A stretch of 60,022 nt of DNA from positions 7,017 to 67,038 of the forward strand of contig FR899849.1 in the NCBI GenBank assembly GCA_000437595.1. Direction: 5' to 3'. Position numbers and translations under genes: made by a program. The notes below the pieces were generated by a model that was not told where the DNA came from, made no database searches, and saw only the letters and a list, made by a program, of their open reading frames with translations. Of this stretch, positions 25,202 through 32,553 are shown piece by piece. Within the stretch, counting starts at the first letter, position 1. Every line of letters begins with the position of its first letter. This DNA comes from Faecalibacterium sp. CAG:74. GTDB taxonomy: Bacteria > Bacillota > Clostridia > Christensenellales > Aristaeellaceae.

Positions 25202-25369
25202 ATGTTGATTGCTTGTGAAGATAAGAAAATGGAACTCGAACAGGGCATGACCGTTGAACAGTGCCTGATAAAGCTCGGTGTCAGCCGCGAAGGCGTGCTG
25301 GCCGTTCAGCAGGGCGGACGGGTGCTCAACATCTATGCTGTGTCGCGCCAAATGGGCGCGACCCGATAG
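25202..25369 (+). CDS. Small ThiS/MoaD-like protein, end formed by a repeat
   Basis: A 55-codon frame starts with ATG at 25202 after GAGGTGAATCAAAGA. The residues KMELEQGMTVEQCLIKLGV and REGVLAVQQGGRVLNI resemble the ubiquitin-like fold of small sulfur carriers (ThiS/MoaD), but the C-terminal Gly-Gly is missing: the last codons (VSRQMGATR) and the stop come from a GTCGCGCC..GGCGCGAC repeat module. It is thus either a truncated sulfur carrier or a different small protein. It lies 150 bases upstream of rpmB and may be a decayed gene. Confidence 0.45.
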   Translation: MLIACEDKKMELEQGMTVEQCLIKLGVSREGVLAVQQGGRVLNIYAVSRQMGATR

Positions 25370-25448
25370 CCGCACTGCCCGCATTCCTCCGATAGTTACC
25401 ACCCCCATTTCCCCGAATTTCCAAATGCTGAATTTTTGAGGAAACCCC

Positions 25449-25477
25449 TTGCTTTTTGCCGCAGAGTATGATATACT
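25449..25477 (+). promoter_or_regulatory. Promoter of rpmB
   Basis: TTGCTT (25449-25454), 17-base spacer, TATACT (25472-25477), 46 bases before the rpmB start. Confidence 0.7.
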
Positions 25478-25522
25478 GTCAAGGCTTGATGTGTGCATAC
25501 TCCAACAAGGAGGTGGATTTCC

Positions 25523-25735
25523 ATGGGTAAGTTTTGCGAGATCTGCGAAAAGGGTACGCTGAACGGCAACAACGTCAGCCACTCCAACCGTAAGACCCAC
25601 CGTACCTGGGCGCCCAACGTGCAGAGTGTCCGCGTGGTGGTCAACGGTTCTGCGAAGCGTATGAACGTCTGCACCCGCTGCCTGCGCAGCGGCAATGTGA
25701 TGCGTGCGCTCCCCAAGACCCACGAGGAAGCGTAA
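25523..25735 (+). CDS. rpmB: 50S ribosomal protein L28
   Basis: The 70-residue basic protein has the L28 signature: MGKFCEICEKG, NNVSHSNRKTHRTWAPNVQ and a second Cys pair VCTRCLRSG. The four cysteines (two C-x-x-C pairs) mark the zinc-binding form of L28. AAGGAGG lies 9 bases before the ATG. It is a single gene with its own promoter and terminator. Confidence 0.95.
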   Translation: MGKFCEICEKGTLNGNNVSHSNRKTHRTWAPNVQSVRVVVNGSAKRMNVCTRCLRSGNVMRALPKTHEEA

Positions 25736-25784
25736 TCGTCCGCAAGGGTGGTTCCGTCACTTCTCAAGTAGAGTTTGCATCAAT

Positions 25785-25821
25785 TTCCTCCGTCTGTTGT
25801 GCGACAGGCGGGGGATTTTTT
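25785..25821 (+). terminator. Intrinsic terminator of rpmB
   Basis: CCTCCGTCTGT pairs with ACAGGCGGGGG around a 5-6-base loop, followed by ATTTTTT. Confidence 0.8.
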
Positions 25822-25879
25822 GCATGGGGAAAATCCTCCTTGGGGCAAAAGGCAATGATGTTTGCTTAAGCAAGTTGAT

Positions 25880-25978
25880 TTTTGTGTTGCAGAGGGTTTC
25901 GCCTCTGCGGAGGCGACCAGAGGGCAGTGAGAACAGACGAAGTCTGCGGTCGCCCCCTTGACCCCTTCGCAGCGCACA
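25880..25978. repeat. Dispersed repeat module
   Basis: TTGCAGAGGG, the hairpin CGCCTCTGCGGAGGCGAC and a GTCGCCCCCTTGACCCCTTC block lie directly next to the alaS stop codon. Confidence 0.7.
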
Positions 25979-27775
25979 CTACTTCTGGTCGGGAATCAGA
26001 ACCGCCTTGATGCGGCGGACGCCAGCGGAAGAGGATTCTTCCTTCTGAATCTTGAACGTGCCCAAATCGCCGGTGTTCTGCGCGTGGGGGCCGCCGCAGA
26101 TTTCAAAGGAGTAATCGCCCATCTTGTAGGTGCGAACCTTCTCGCCGTACTTGGACTCAAACAGGCCAATTGCGCCCTTCTCCTTCGCTTCCGGCACGGT
26201 CATCTCTTCGCACACAACCGGCACTTTCGCCTGAATCGCTTCATTGACCATCTTTTCGACCTGCGCCAGTTCGTCCTTGGTCACCTTGCGGCCGAAGGAG
26301 AAGTCGAAGCGCAGACGTTCCGCCGTGATGTTCGAGCCCTTCTGCGCCACTTCGTCGCCGAGCACCTTGCGCAGCGCCGCGTGCAGCAGGTGAGTCGCGG
26401 TGTGCAGGCGCGCGGTTTCCTCGCTCGTGTCCGCCAGACCGCCCTTGAACTTCTGCTCAGCGCCCTGATGGCTCAGCTCCTGATGCTTGCGGAACGCTTC
26501 CTCGAATCCGGCGGTATCCACCGTCAGATTGCGCTCCTTCGCCAGTTCCACGGTCATCTCAATCGGGAAGCCGTAGGTATCGTAGAGGTGGAACGCCGTC
26601 TCGCCGTCAATCTTGCCGTCCGCCGCGCGGGACGCCACCTTGTCGAACTCCTTGTTGCCCTGCTTCAGCGTGCGGGCAAAACGGCCTTCTTCCAGCGTCA
26701 GCTGGTCGATGACAAACGCCGCGTTGCGCTCCAGCTCCGGATACGCATTCTTGTACTGGTTGATGATAACCTTCGCGATTTCGCAGGTGAAGCCGTCGGG
26801 CATACCGAGCTGCATCCCGTAGCGCACCGCGCGGCGAATCAGGCGGCGGAGAATATAGCCCTGATCCGTGTTGGACGGGGACACGCCACGGTCGTCGCCC
26901 AGAATAAAGGTGGACGTGCGCATGTGGTCGGCAATGATGCGGAACGCCTTGGTCGTTTCCTCATCTGCGCCGTACTCCTTGCCAGACAGTTCGGCAATCT
27001 TCGCCAGAATGTCGGTGAAGGCGTCCGTCTCATAGACGGTCTTCTTGCCCGTCAGCACACAAATCGTGCGTTCCAGGCCCATGCCGGTATCGACGTTCTT
27101 CTGCTTGAGCGGAATGAACGTGCCGTCCTTCTGCTTGTTGTACTGCATGAACACGTCGTTCCAGATTTCCAGATACGCGCCGCAGTGGCAGGCAGGCGAG
27201 CAGTTCGGGCCGCAGGGCTTTTTGGTGATGATGAACATCTCGGTATCCGGGCCGCACGGGCCGGTGATGCCCGCCGGGCCCCACCAGTTGTGTTCCTTCG
27301 GCAGATAGAACAGGTGGTCATCCTTCACGCCGCAGCTGCGCCAGAGATTGGCGGCTTCCTCGTCGCGGGGGCAGTCCTCGTCGCCCTCAAAGACAGTGAA
27401 CGCCAGCTTGTCGGGGTCCAGACCGAGGTATTTTTCGCTCGTCAGGAACTCCCAGCTCCACGGAATCATTTCCTTCTTGAAATAGTCGCCCAGCGACCAG
27501 TTGCCCAGCATCTCAAAGAAGGTCAGGTGGCTGGGGTCGCCCACGTCGTCAATATCACCCGTGCGGATGCACTTCTGCACGTCGGTCAGGCGCGTGCCGG
27601 CGGGGTGGGGCGTACCCATCAGGTACGGCACGAGCGGGTGCATACCGGCGGTGGTGAACAAGACGGTCGGGTCATTTTCCGGAATAACGGAGGCGGAGGG
27701 AATCCGATGATGTCCCTTGGACTCCATGAACTGCTGGAACATTTCCCGCAGCTGGGCGGATGTAATCTGCTTCAT
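25979..27775 (-). CDS. alaS: Alanyl-tRNA synthetase, short form without C-terminal domain
   Basis: The 598-residue protein charges tRNA-Ala. The class II core is intact (FFEMLGNWSLGDYFKKE, NVDTGMGLERT, DDRGVSPSNTDQGYILRRLIRRAVRYG), and the editing domain keeps the zinc motifs HTATHLLH (about residue 455) and CGGPHAQNTG (about 560). The protein ends there; the C-Ala/DHHA1 domain of the usual ~870-residue enzyme is missing. Short AlaRS forms exist in some Clostridia, so this need not be truncation. GGGAG lies 8 bases before the ATG. It is a monocistronic gene whose leader is only about 50 bases, leaving no room for a T-box. Confidence 0.9.
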   Translation of the reverse strand: MKQITSAQLREMFQQFMESKGHHRIPSASVIPENDPTVLFTTAGMHPLVPYLMGTPHPAGTRLTDVQKCIRTGDIDDVGDPSHLTFFEMLGNWSLGDYFKKEMIPWSWEFLTSEKYLGLDPDKLAFTVFEGDEDCPRDEEAANLWRSCGVKDDHLFYLPKEHNWWGPAGITGPCGPDTEMFIITKKPCGPNCSPACHCGAYLEIWNDVFMQYNKQKDGTFIPLKQKNVDTGMGLERTICVLTGKKTVYETDAFTDILAKIAELSGKEYGADEETTKAFRIIADHMRTSTFILGDDRGVSPSNTDQGYILRRLIRRAVRYGMQLGMPDGFTCEIAKVIINQYKNAYPELERNAAFVIDQLTLEEGRFARTLKQGNKEFDKVASRAADGKIDGETAFHLYDTYGFPIEMTVELAKERNLTVDTAGFEEAFRKHQELSHQGAEQKFKGGLADTSEETARLHTATHLLHAALRKVLGDEVAQKGSNITAERLRFDFSFGRKVTKDELAQVEKMVNEAIQAKVPVVCEEMTVPEAKEKGAIGLFESKYGEKVRTYKMGDYSFEICGGPHAQNTGDLGTFKIQKEESSSAGVRRIKAVLIPDQK

Positions 27776-27825
27776 AAAGGCTGCTCCCTTCAAATTCGCA
27801 CAAAATGGGGTCAATCGCAAGGGCT

Positions 27826-27854
27826 ATTATACCATTCTGTCATGCGATTTGCAA
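27826..27854 (-). promoter_or_regulatory. Promoter of alaS
   Basis: On the minus strand TTGCAA (27849-27854), 17-base spacer, TATAAT (27826-27831), starting right after the upstream MATE gene's stop. Confidence 0.75.
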
Positions 27855-27859
27855 GGGCT

Positions 27860-29287
27860 TCACGCGGTTTCCTGCGCCATTTGCGCCTTCTGCGCACGAA
27901 TGACCTTTGTCATCATCCACACGGCGAGGGCAAGTGTCAGCACATCCGCCAGCGGCTGGCAGACTTCCAGCCCGCGCAGCCCCCACACGTTCGGCAGCAC
28001 CAGCAGCGTCGGAATCAGGAACAAGCCCTGCCGCGCCGCCGCCAGAATCGTCGAGCGGATGCCGTAGCCAATCGCCTGCGTGTACATGTTGCTCAGCGTA
28101 ATAAAGCCCCACGCCCACACGGTCAGAATCTGAACGCGGAAGGTTTCCGTGCCGATGCGGATGACCTCCGGGTCGGAGCGGCGGAACAGCGTGACGACCG
28201 GCTCGGCAAAGGCGAAGCCCGCCGCGCCCAGCACCAGCAGCACAATCGTCGTTACCTTGACGCTGAAGGAAAACGCACGGTGCATCCGGTCATATTTTCT
28301 CGCGCCGTAATTGAAGCCGCAGACCGGCTGGAAGCCCTGCCCGAAGCCGACAACGGTGGAGTTGACGAAATTCAGGCAGCGGCTGACAATCGCGAACGCC
28401 GCAATCGCCGGGTCTCCATAGACCGCCGCGGCATTGTTGAGCAGCGACGTCGACACGCTCATGATGCCCTGCCGCCCCAGCGACGGCAGACCGTTGTTCA
28501 GGATTTTGGCGTACATCTGCTTCGTTGGGCGGTAGTTGCGCGGATGAATCGTGATGGCGTCGGCGTGCGTGCTGCACATCACCAGCAGGATGACAAAGCT
28601 CGTCAGCTGCGAAATTGCCGTCGCAATCGATGCGCCCGCAATGCCCATGTCGAACACGAAAATCAGCAGCGGGTCAAGGAGCATATTCAGCAAGCCGCCG
28701 GAAATGATGCCGACCATGCCATACGTCGCCAAGCCTTGAAAGCGCAGGAGGTTGTTCATTGACAACGACCCCATCATGAACGGCGCGGCGAGGAAAATAT
28801 ACCGTGCGTAATCCAGCGCATACGGCATAGCGGTCTCCGTCGCGCCAAGCAGGCGCATCAGCGGCTCATTGAACACATTGCCCAGCACCGCAATCAGCAC
28901 GCCCGCCGCCACTGCGGAAAAGAAGCCGACCGCGCTGTACACTTCCGCCTCCTTGCGCTTGCCCATGCCCAGCAGATGGCTGACGTTCGTACCGCTGCCC
29001 ATGCCGAACATGAACGCCAGCGCCTGAATCATCGCCATCACGGAAAAGACAATGCCGACGGCGGCGGAGGCGGATGTGCCGCTTGCGGTGGCTTCCGCCG
29101 TGCCAATTTGGCTGACGAAATAGGTGTCCGCCATATTATAAATGGAGGTAATCAGCATTGAGCAGATGGTGGGAAGCGCCATTTTCGGGATAATCTTCTC
29201 CACCGGCTGCGTCAGGAGCATTTGCTGTCTTTCTTCGGCGCTCATCGCCATAGGATTTGCCCTGCCTTTCTCATTCTCTCTACGCAT
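27860..29287 (-). CDS. MATE family efflux transporter
   Basis: The 475-residue protein has twelve helices; the N-terminus QPVEKIIPKMALPTICSMLITSIYNMADTYFV and NSTVVGFGQGFQPVCGFNYGARKYDRM at the repeat junction mark the MATE family (VmrA/DinF-like group). It exports small molecules, substrate unknown. Start options are the ATG at 29287 (AAAGGG upstream) or at 29251; the latter would give the typical short cytosolic leader. It is divergent from the membrane protein gene at 29430. Unlike the MATE gene at 21417 it has no structured leader. Confidence 0.9.
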   Translation of the reverse strand: MRRENEKGRANPMAMSAEERQQMLLTQPVEKIIPKMALPTICSMLITSIYNMADTYFVSQIGTAEATASGTSASAAVGIVFSVMAMIQALAFMFGMGSGTNVSHLLGMGKRKEAEVYSAVGFFSAVAAGVLIAVLGNVFNEPLMRLLGATETAMPYALDYARYIFLAAPFMMGSLSMNNLLRFQGLATYGMVGIISGGLLNMLLDPLLIFVFDMGIAGASIATAISQLTSFVILLVMCSTHADAITIHPRNYRPTKQMYAKILNNGLPSLGRQGIMSVSTSLLNNAAAVYGDPAIAAFAIVSRCLNFVNSTVVGFGQGFQPVCGFNYGARKYDRMHRAFSFSVKVTTIVLLVLGAAGFAFAEPVVTLFRRSDPEVIRIGTETFRVQILTVWAWGFITLSNMYTQAIGYGIRSTILAAARQGLFLIPTLLVLPNVWGLRGLEVCQPLADVLTLALAVWMMTKVIRAQKAQMAQETA

Positions 29288-29360
29288 GGAAGCCCTTTCA
29301 GAGCATACCGAATGAAATATTCTGCAAAAATCCCGAAAATCCTTGTTTTTTTCGCCGCAC

Positions 29361-29389
29361 TTGACAAAGAAAGTCAGATGCAGTACCCT
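29361..29389 (+). promoter_or_regulatory. Promoter of the gene at 29430
   Basis: TTGACA (29361-29366), 17-base spacer, TACCCT (29384-29389). Confidence 0.65.
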
Positions 29390-29429
29390 TGTATTGGGGA
29401 GAGCATCCCCCGAAAGGCAGAAAATTGAC

Positions 29430-30227
29430 ATGAGATCGACCGAAGAAATGCTGCAAGCCGCTGTACAGCAGCTGCAAACCGCGGAGCAGGCGCGCCTGAC
29501 CAGCGAAACCGACCCTGCGCGCCGGCAGCTGCTGCATCTGCTCTATGCGCGGGAAGCCGCCGCGCTGCAATCCATGACACTGATACGCGCTGAAATCCCC
29601 GCCGCCCAAAAGCGGGACTGGAAGCCGCTGATTTTCCCGCTCGCCGCCGCGGTGCTGAATCTGGGTGCGCTGGCGCTCTGGCTGACGCTGCCCAACTGCG
29701 TGACGCCGGAAAACAGCGGCTGGATGGGGCGATTCGCGCTGTGCATCGTTGCGCAGTCGGTATCGCTCTGCGCCGCCATCGGGAGCATTGTGAGCGCCAT
29801 GCGCCGCAAGCCTCCCAAGCCTGTTGTGGTGGCGGATGAGCCTGAGCTTCGCCGTCGCTTGGTGGAAGCAGAAGGGCGAATCGCTTTGGACGCGCAGACC
29901 ATCGAAGCGCTTTTTGCGCAGGAATCTGTTACCATCATCAGCACAGGCGCGGAAACGGCAGCAGAGCTATATGCCTCACTGTACGAAATGGCACAGGACG
30001 CCCGGCTGGACGGCGACGCAAATCAGGAAAAAGCGCTCTCGTGGCCGCTGTCGAATGCAAAGCGCCTGTTGAATGCGGTCGGCTGCGAAGCGGTGGACTA
30101 CACGCCGGAAACGGCGATGTTCTACGACGTGATGGACGCGGACATCACCCAGCAGCGCCGCCCCGCGATTGTGCAGAAGGCGGACGGGATTGTGCAGCAG
30201 AGGGGACTGTATTTAAGGAAGGGGTAA
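29430..30227 (+). CDS. Two-helix membrane protein with a possibly GrpE-like tail
   Basis: The 265-residue protein has an N-terminal helical part, two membrane helices (about 68-90 and 103-127) and a C-terminal cytosolic part. The tail (AKRLLNAVGCEAVDYTPETAMFYDVMDADI ... PAIVQKADGIVQQRGLYLRKG) has the spacing of a GrpE C-terminal domain (G-V-E ... F-D-x-x ... G-x-V-x-x-x-G-Y), but similarity is weak. An Hsp70-like gene lies 2.3 kb downstream, which would fit a membrane-bound exchange factor; this is inference. A promoter stands at 29361-29389, and repeats follow the stop. Confidence 0.55.
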   Translation: MRSTEEMLQAAVQQLQTAEQARLTSETDPARRQLLHLLYAREAAALQSMTLIRAEIPAAQKRDWKPLIFPLAAAVLNLGALALWLTLPNCVTPENSGWMGRFALCIVAQSVSLCAAIGSIVSAMRRKPPKPVVVADEPELRRRLVEAEGRIALDAQTIEALFAQESVTIISTGAETAAELYASLYEMAQDARLDGDANQEKALSWPLSNAKRLLNAVGCEAVDYTPETAMFYDVMDADITQQRRPAIVQKADGIVQQRGLYLRKG

Positions 30228-30595
30228 CGCCGTCGCTGCCCCCTTGTCGCGCCCACAGGCGCGAATCCCCCTGCAACAATCAAAATCAAGAAACATGGGT
30301 GTGCATTGCGAAGGGGTCAAGGGGGCGACCGCAAAGCCCCCTTGTCGCCTCCGCAGAGGCGAAATCCTCTGCTTGCAGAAAAGACATGCCATGTCTACAA
30401 GACCAGCAGCGTGGTCGCGCCAATGGGCAAGTGGTGAGTAGAGCAGCTTGGGGGGCGCTTCTGAGGAAGCGCAAAGTTACTGGCAGGGACGCTTCGCTGC
30501 CTGCATCCCCCCTTGACCCCTTTTCGCGATTGAGTTGGTCTCTTCTTCATGCTTTGCCCGCGTGTTTATCCTTTTGGGCTTCGCCTAAGACCCTT
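30228..30595. repeat. Dispersed composite repeat, inverted copy
   Basis: Holds GTCGCGCCCACAGGCGCGA (about 30246), TCGCCTCCGCAGAGGCGA (about 30344), and the inverted block TTCGCGATTGAGTTGG ... GCCCGCGTGTTTATCC (30522-30573). No gene is seen in this 375-base gap. Confidence 0.8.
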
Positions 30596-30603
30596 TTCTG
30601 CCA

Positions 30604-31593
30604 TTATAATAACTTTATCAGCATCGTCTTCTGCTCATCCATCTCCACTACCACCAATCCATCCTTCTCCAGCTGCTTCATCACATCCGAAAACCGCTTA
30701 AACCCGATACTCCGCTCCGTAAAATCCGGATACGACGTCAATATATCCGCCTTCAAAATGGACGGATTCACGCGCTCAAATCCACCGTCCTTATACGCCT
30801 GCAGCTGTGCCGCAAACGCCTCCCGCCAATTATCCTTCGTCAGCTGCGGGCGCCCTTCCGCCGATTCCGCGCTGTTCAGATTGACCATCATGTTAAAATT
30901 GTCATTCTTCACGCGCAGTTCGCCAAACCGCTGGCTCAATTTCGTCAGCAGCTTCCCGAACGACGAGCAGCCATAGGACTTCTCGTTGAAGTCCGGGCGC
31001 AAGCGCAAAAGAATCCCCTTCAGTTCCGATGCGTACATGCCGTCCGTGTCGGCGGACTCCTCCAGAATGGAGATAATCAGCTTGTTCAGCTCCGCTTCAT
31101 CAGCAGCTTCCTCGGTAGATGCGCGATGCTTCTTCGGAGCAGCGGGAGCGACGGTTCTGCCGCTGACGCCCTCCAAGAACTGGAACTCATTGCAGGCGTT
31201 GATAAATACAGTGCTGGCGGCTTCGCTTCGGCTGATACCCAGCACGAATTTGCCCATGCTCTTCAAACGCCCAACGAGGGGGGTATAATCGCTGTCGCCG
31301 GAGACGATGCAGAACGAGTCGATGAGCGGGTTGGTGAACGCGACTTCGAGGGCATCAACGACAAGCTGAATGTCAGCGTTATTCTTCTGCGCGATGCCAT
31401 AGCGCAGGGACGGCACGACGGTGAAGGTATTGCTGAGCAGCAGTTCCTTGAGGTCAGAGAAGCGGTCGGTATAGCCGTAGACCTTGCCCAGCAGAATATC
31501 GCCGCGGATTTTGACCTTTTCGAGAATGGAGTTGAGGGTCGGCACTTTTGCGCCGCAGTTTTCGAGGTCAACGAATATTGCAAATTTTGCCAT
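30604..31593 (-). CDS. NYN-domain protein with two LOTUS/OST-HTH domains
   Basis: The 329-residue protein begins with a LabA/NYN (PIN-like) nuclease domain: FAIFVDLENCG, NNADIQLVVDALE and VSGDSDYTPLV carry the four acidic metal-binding residues. Two OST-HTH (LOTUS) domains follow (about 170-240 and 258-329; the repeated theme is LR/YP-D-F-x-E-x-S-x-G-F/S-x-K-F/L), which are RNA-binding in other proteins. It is likely an RNA-processing or RNA-decay enzyme in the cytosol. GGAG lies 10 bases before the ATG. No partner gene is coupled to it. Confidence 0.85.
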   Translation of the reverse strand: MAKFAIFVDLENCGAKVPTLNSILEKVKIRGDILLGKVYGYTDRFSDLKELLLSNTFTVVPSLRYGIAQKNNADIQLVVDALEVAFTNPLIDSFCIVSGDSDYTPLVGRLKSMGKFVLGISRSEAASTVFINACNEFQFLEGVSGRTVAPAAPKKHRASTEEAADEAELNKLIISILEESADTDGMYASELKGILLRLRPDFNEKSYGCSSFGKLLTKLSQRFGELRVKNDNFNMMVNLNSAESAEGRPQLTKDNWREAFAAQLQAYKDGGFERVNPSILKADILTSYPDFTERSIGFKRFSDVMKQLEKDGLVVVEMDEQKTMLIKLL

Positions 31594-31644
31594 TGTGATA
31601 ATTCTCCTATTGCTGCGGAGGGCAGCGTACTATGATGATTGATT

Positions 31645-31672
31645 TAAGCAGGCTGCAGAGGGTTTCGTCTCT
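31645..31672. repeat. Short hairpin module of the repeat family
   Basis: GCTGCAGAGGGTTTCGTCTCTGC is a diverged copy of the CTGCAGAGGG..CCTCTGC module, between the NYN gene and the GntR gene, and may act as terminator of the latter. Confidence 0.5.
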
Positions 31673-31675
31673 GCG

Positions 31676-32428
31676 TTAGATTCGGAACGTGAACCTGTCT
31701 CCACGAATCAGCTGATGCGACGTGTGGAGCGGTCTGCCATGCTGGTCGAACACAACCTCTCGCAGCAGCAGCAGCGCTTGACCGGGGTCAACTTCCAGCA
31801 AACGTGCCTGTGCGTTCGTCGCGTAGTGCAGGCTGATTTCGTGAATCCCGCGCTTGGGCGTAATGCCGCGCCCTTCCAATACTGCGTAAAGCGATTGGCT
31901 CAAATCCGCTTGCAGCAGGTCGCTGTACGCCAGCGGGAAACTGTTCGTTTCCAGCATCACCGGCACGCCGTCTGCCGTCCGCACGCGCTCAATCTCCACC
32001 ACGCGGTCATCCGGCAGTTCCAGTTCGCGCTGGGTGCGCTCATCCGCGTGGGACAGCTGCGCGTGAATCAGGCGCGTGCCGGGGGTAACGCCCTGCATCC
32101 GGCAGCACTCGTGGAAGCTGTTGATGTCCCGCAGGTCACGGCATAGCTTGGGCGTGCAGACGAACGTGCCCTTGCCCTGCTGCTTGCGCAGGATTCCCTC
32201 GTCCGTCAATTCGCTGATGGCGCGGCGGACGGTCACGCGGCTGACACCGTAGCGCGCGCACATCTCCTGCTCGGAGGGAATCTGGCTTTCCGCCGGATAC
32301 ACGCCGCTGAACACATCGTCGCGAATGCGCGCCATCAGCTGGCGGTAGAGCGGTTCGCGCCTTTGTGGGCGGCTTCCTTGAAGTTGGTCGCCCGTGGAAC
32401 GGTTGGGGCGTTGCCCCAAACCCCACAA
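31676..32428 (-). CDS. GntR-family regulator with UTRA domain; 5' end formed by a repeat
   Basis: The GntR winged helix (EPLYRQLMARIRDDVFSG ... IPSEQEMCARYGVSRVTVRRAISELTDEGIL ... GKGTFV) is followed by a UTRA effector domain (about 95-250), as in HutC/NagR-type regulators that respond to small metabolites. In homologues the protein starts just before EPLYRQL. Here the sequence upstream is a dispersed repeat (QRPNRSTGDQLQ is read from it), and no ATG precedes EPLYRQ; the nearest in-frame starts are TTG codons at 32428 and 32419 inside the repeat. The start is thus uncertain and translation may be poor. The target genes are unknown. Confidence 0.75.
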   Translation of the reverse strand: MWGLGQRPNRSTGDQLQGSRPQRREPLYRQLMARIRDDVFSGVYPAESQIPSEQEMCARYGVSRVTVRRAISELTDEGILRKQQGKGTFVCTPKLCRDLRDINSFHECCRMQGVTPGTRLIHAQLSHADERTQRELELPDDRVVEIERVRTADGVPVMLETNSFPLAYSDLLQADLSQSLYAVLEGRGITPKRGIHEISLHYATNAQARLLEVDPGQALLLLREVVFDQHGRPLHTSHQLIRGDRFTFRI

Positions 32429-32525
32429 GGGGCGCTGCCCCTTGACCCTGCAAGGGGGATCCCCCCTTGACCCCTCCGCGCGATTGAGTTGGCATCTCTA
32501 CCATAGTTCTTCCGCGTGTTTATTC
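32380..32525. repeat. Dispersed composite repeat reaching into the GntR gene
   Basis: GGGCGACCAACTT-like module, GGGGCGTTGCCCC hairpin, then the inverted block CCGCGCGATTGAGTTGG ... CCGCGTGTTTATTC (32475-32524). It supplies the first codons of the GntR frame. Confidence 0.75.
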
Positions 32526-32553
32526 TCTTATTCCTATCCCAGTGAGGTGAATT

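Noticed and set aside
27776..27860. A T-box leader before alaS
   Set aside because: The promoter leaves only about 50 bases of leader, with no specifier stem or GGGTGG-type box.
25958..28762. A 934-codon open frame on the plus strand opposite alaS and the MATE gene
   Set aside because: The minus strand codes for two clearly recognisable proteins over this stretch; the open frame is a side effect of high GC at third positions, rich in Arg/His/Gln and without homology signs.
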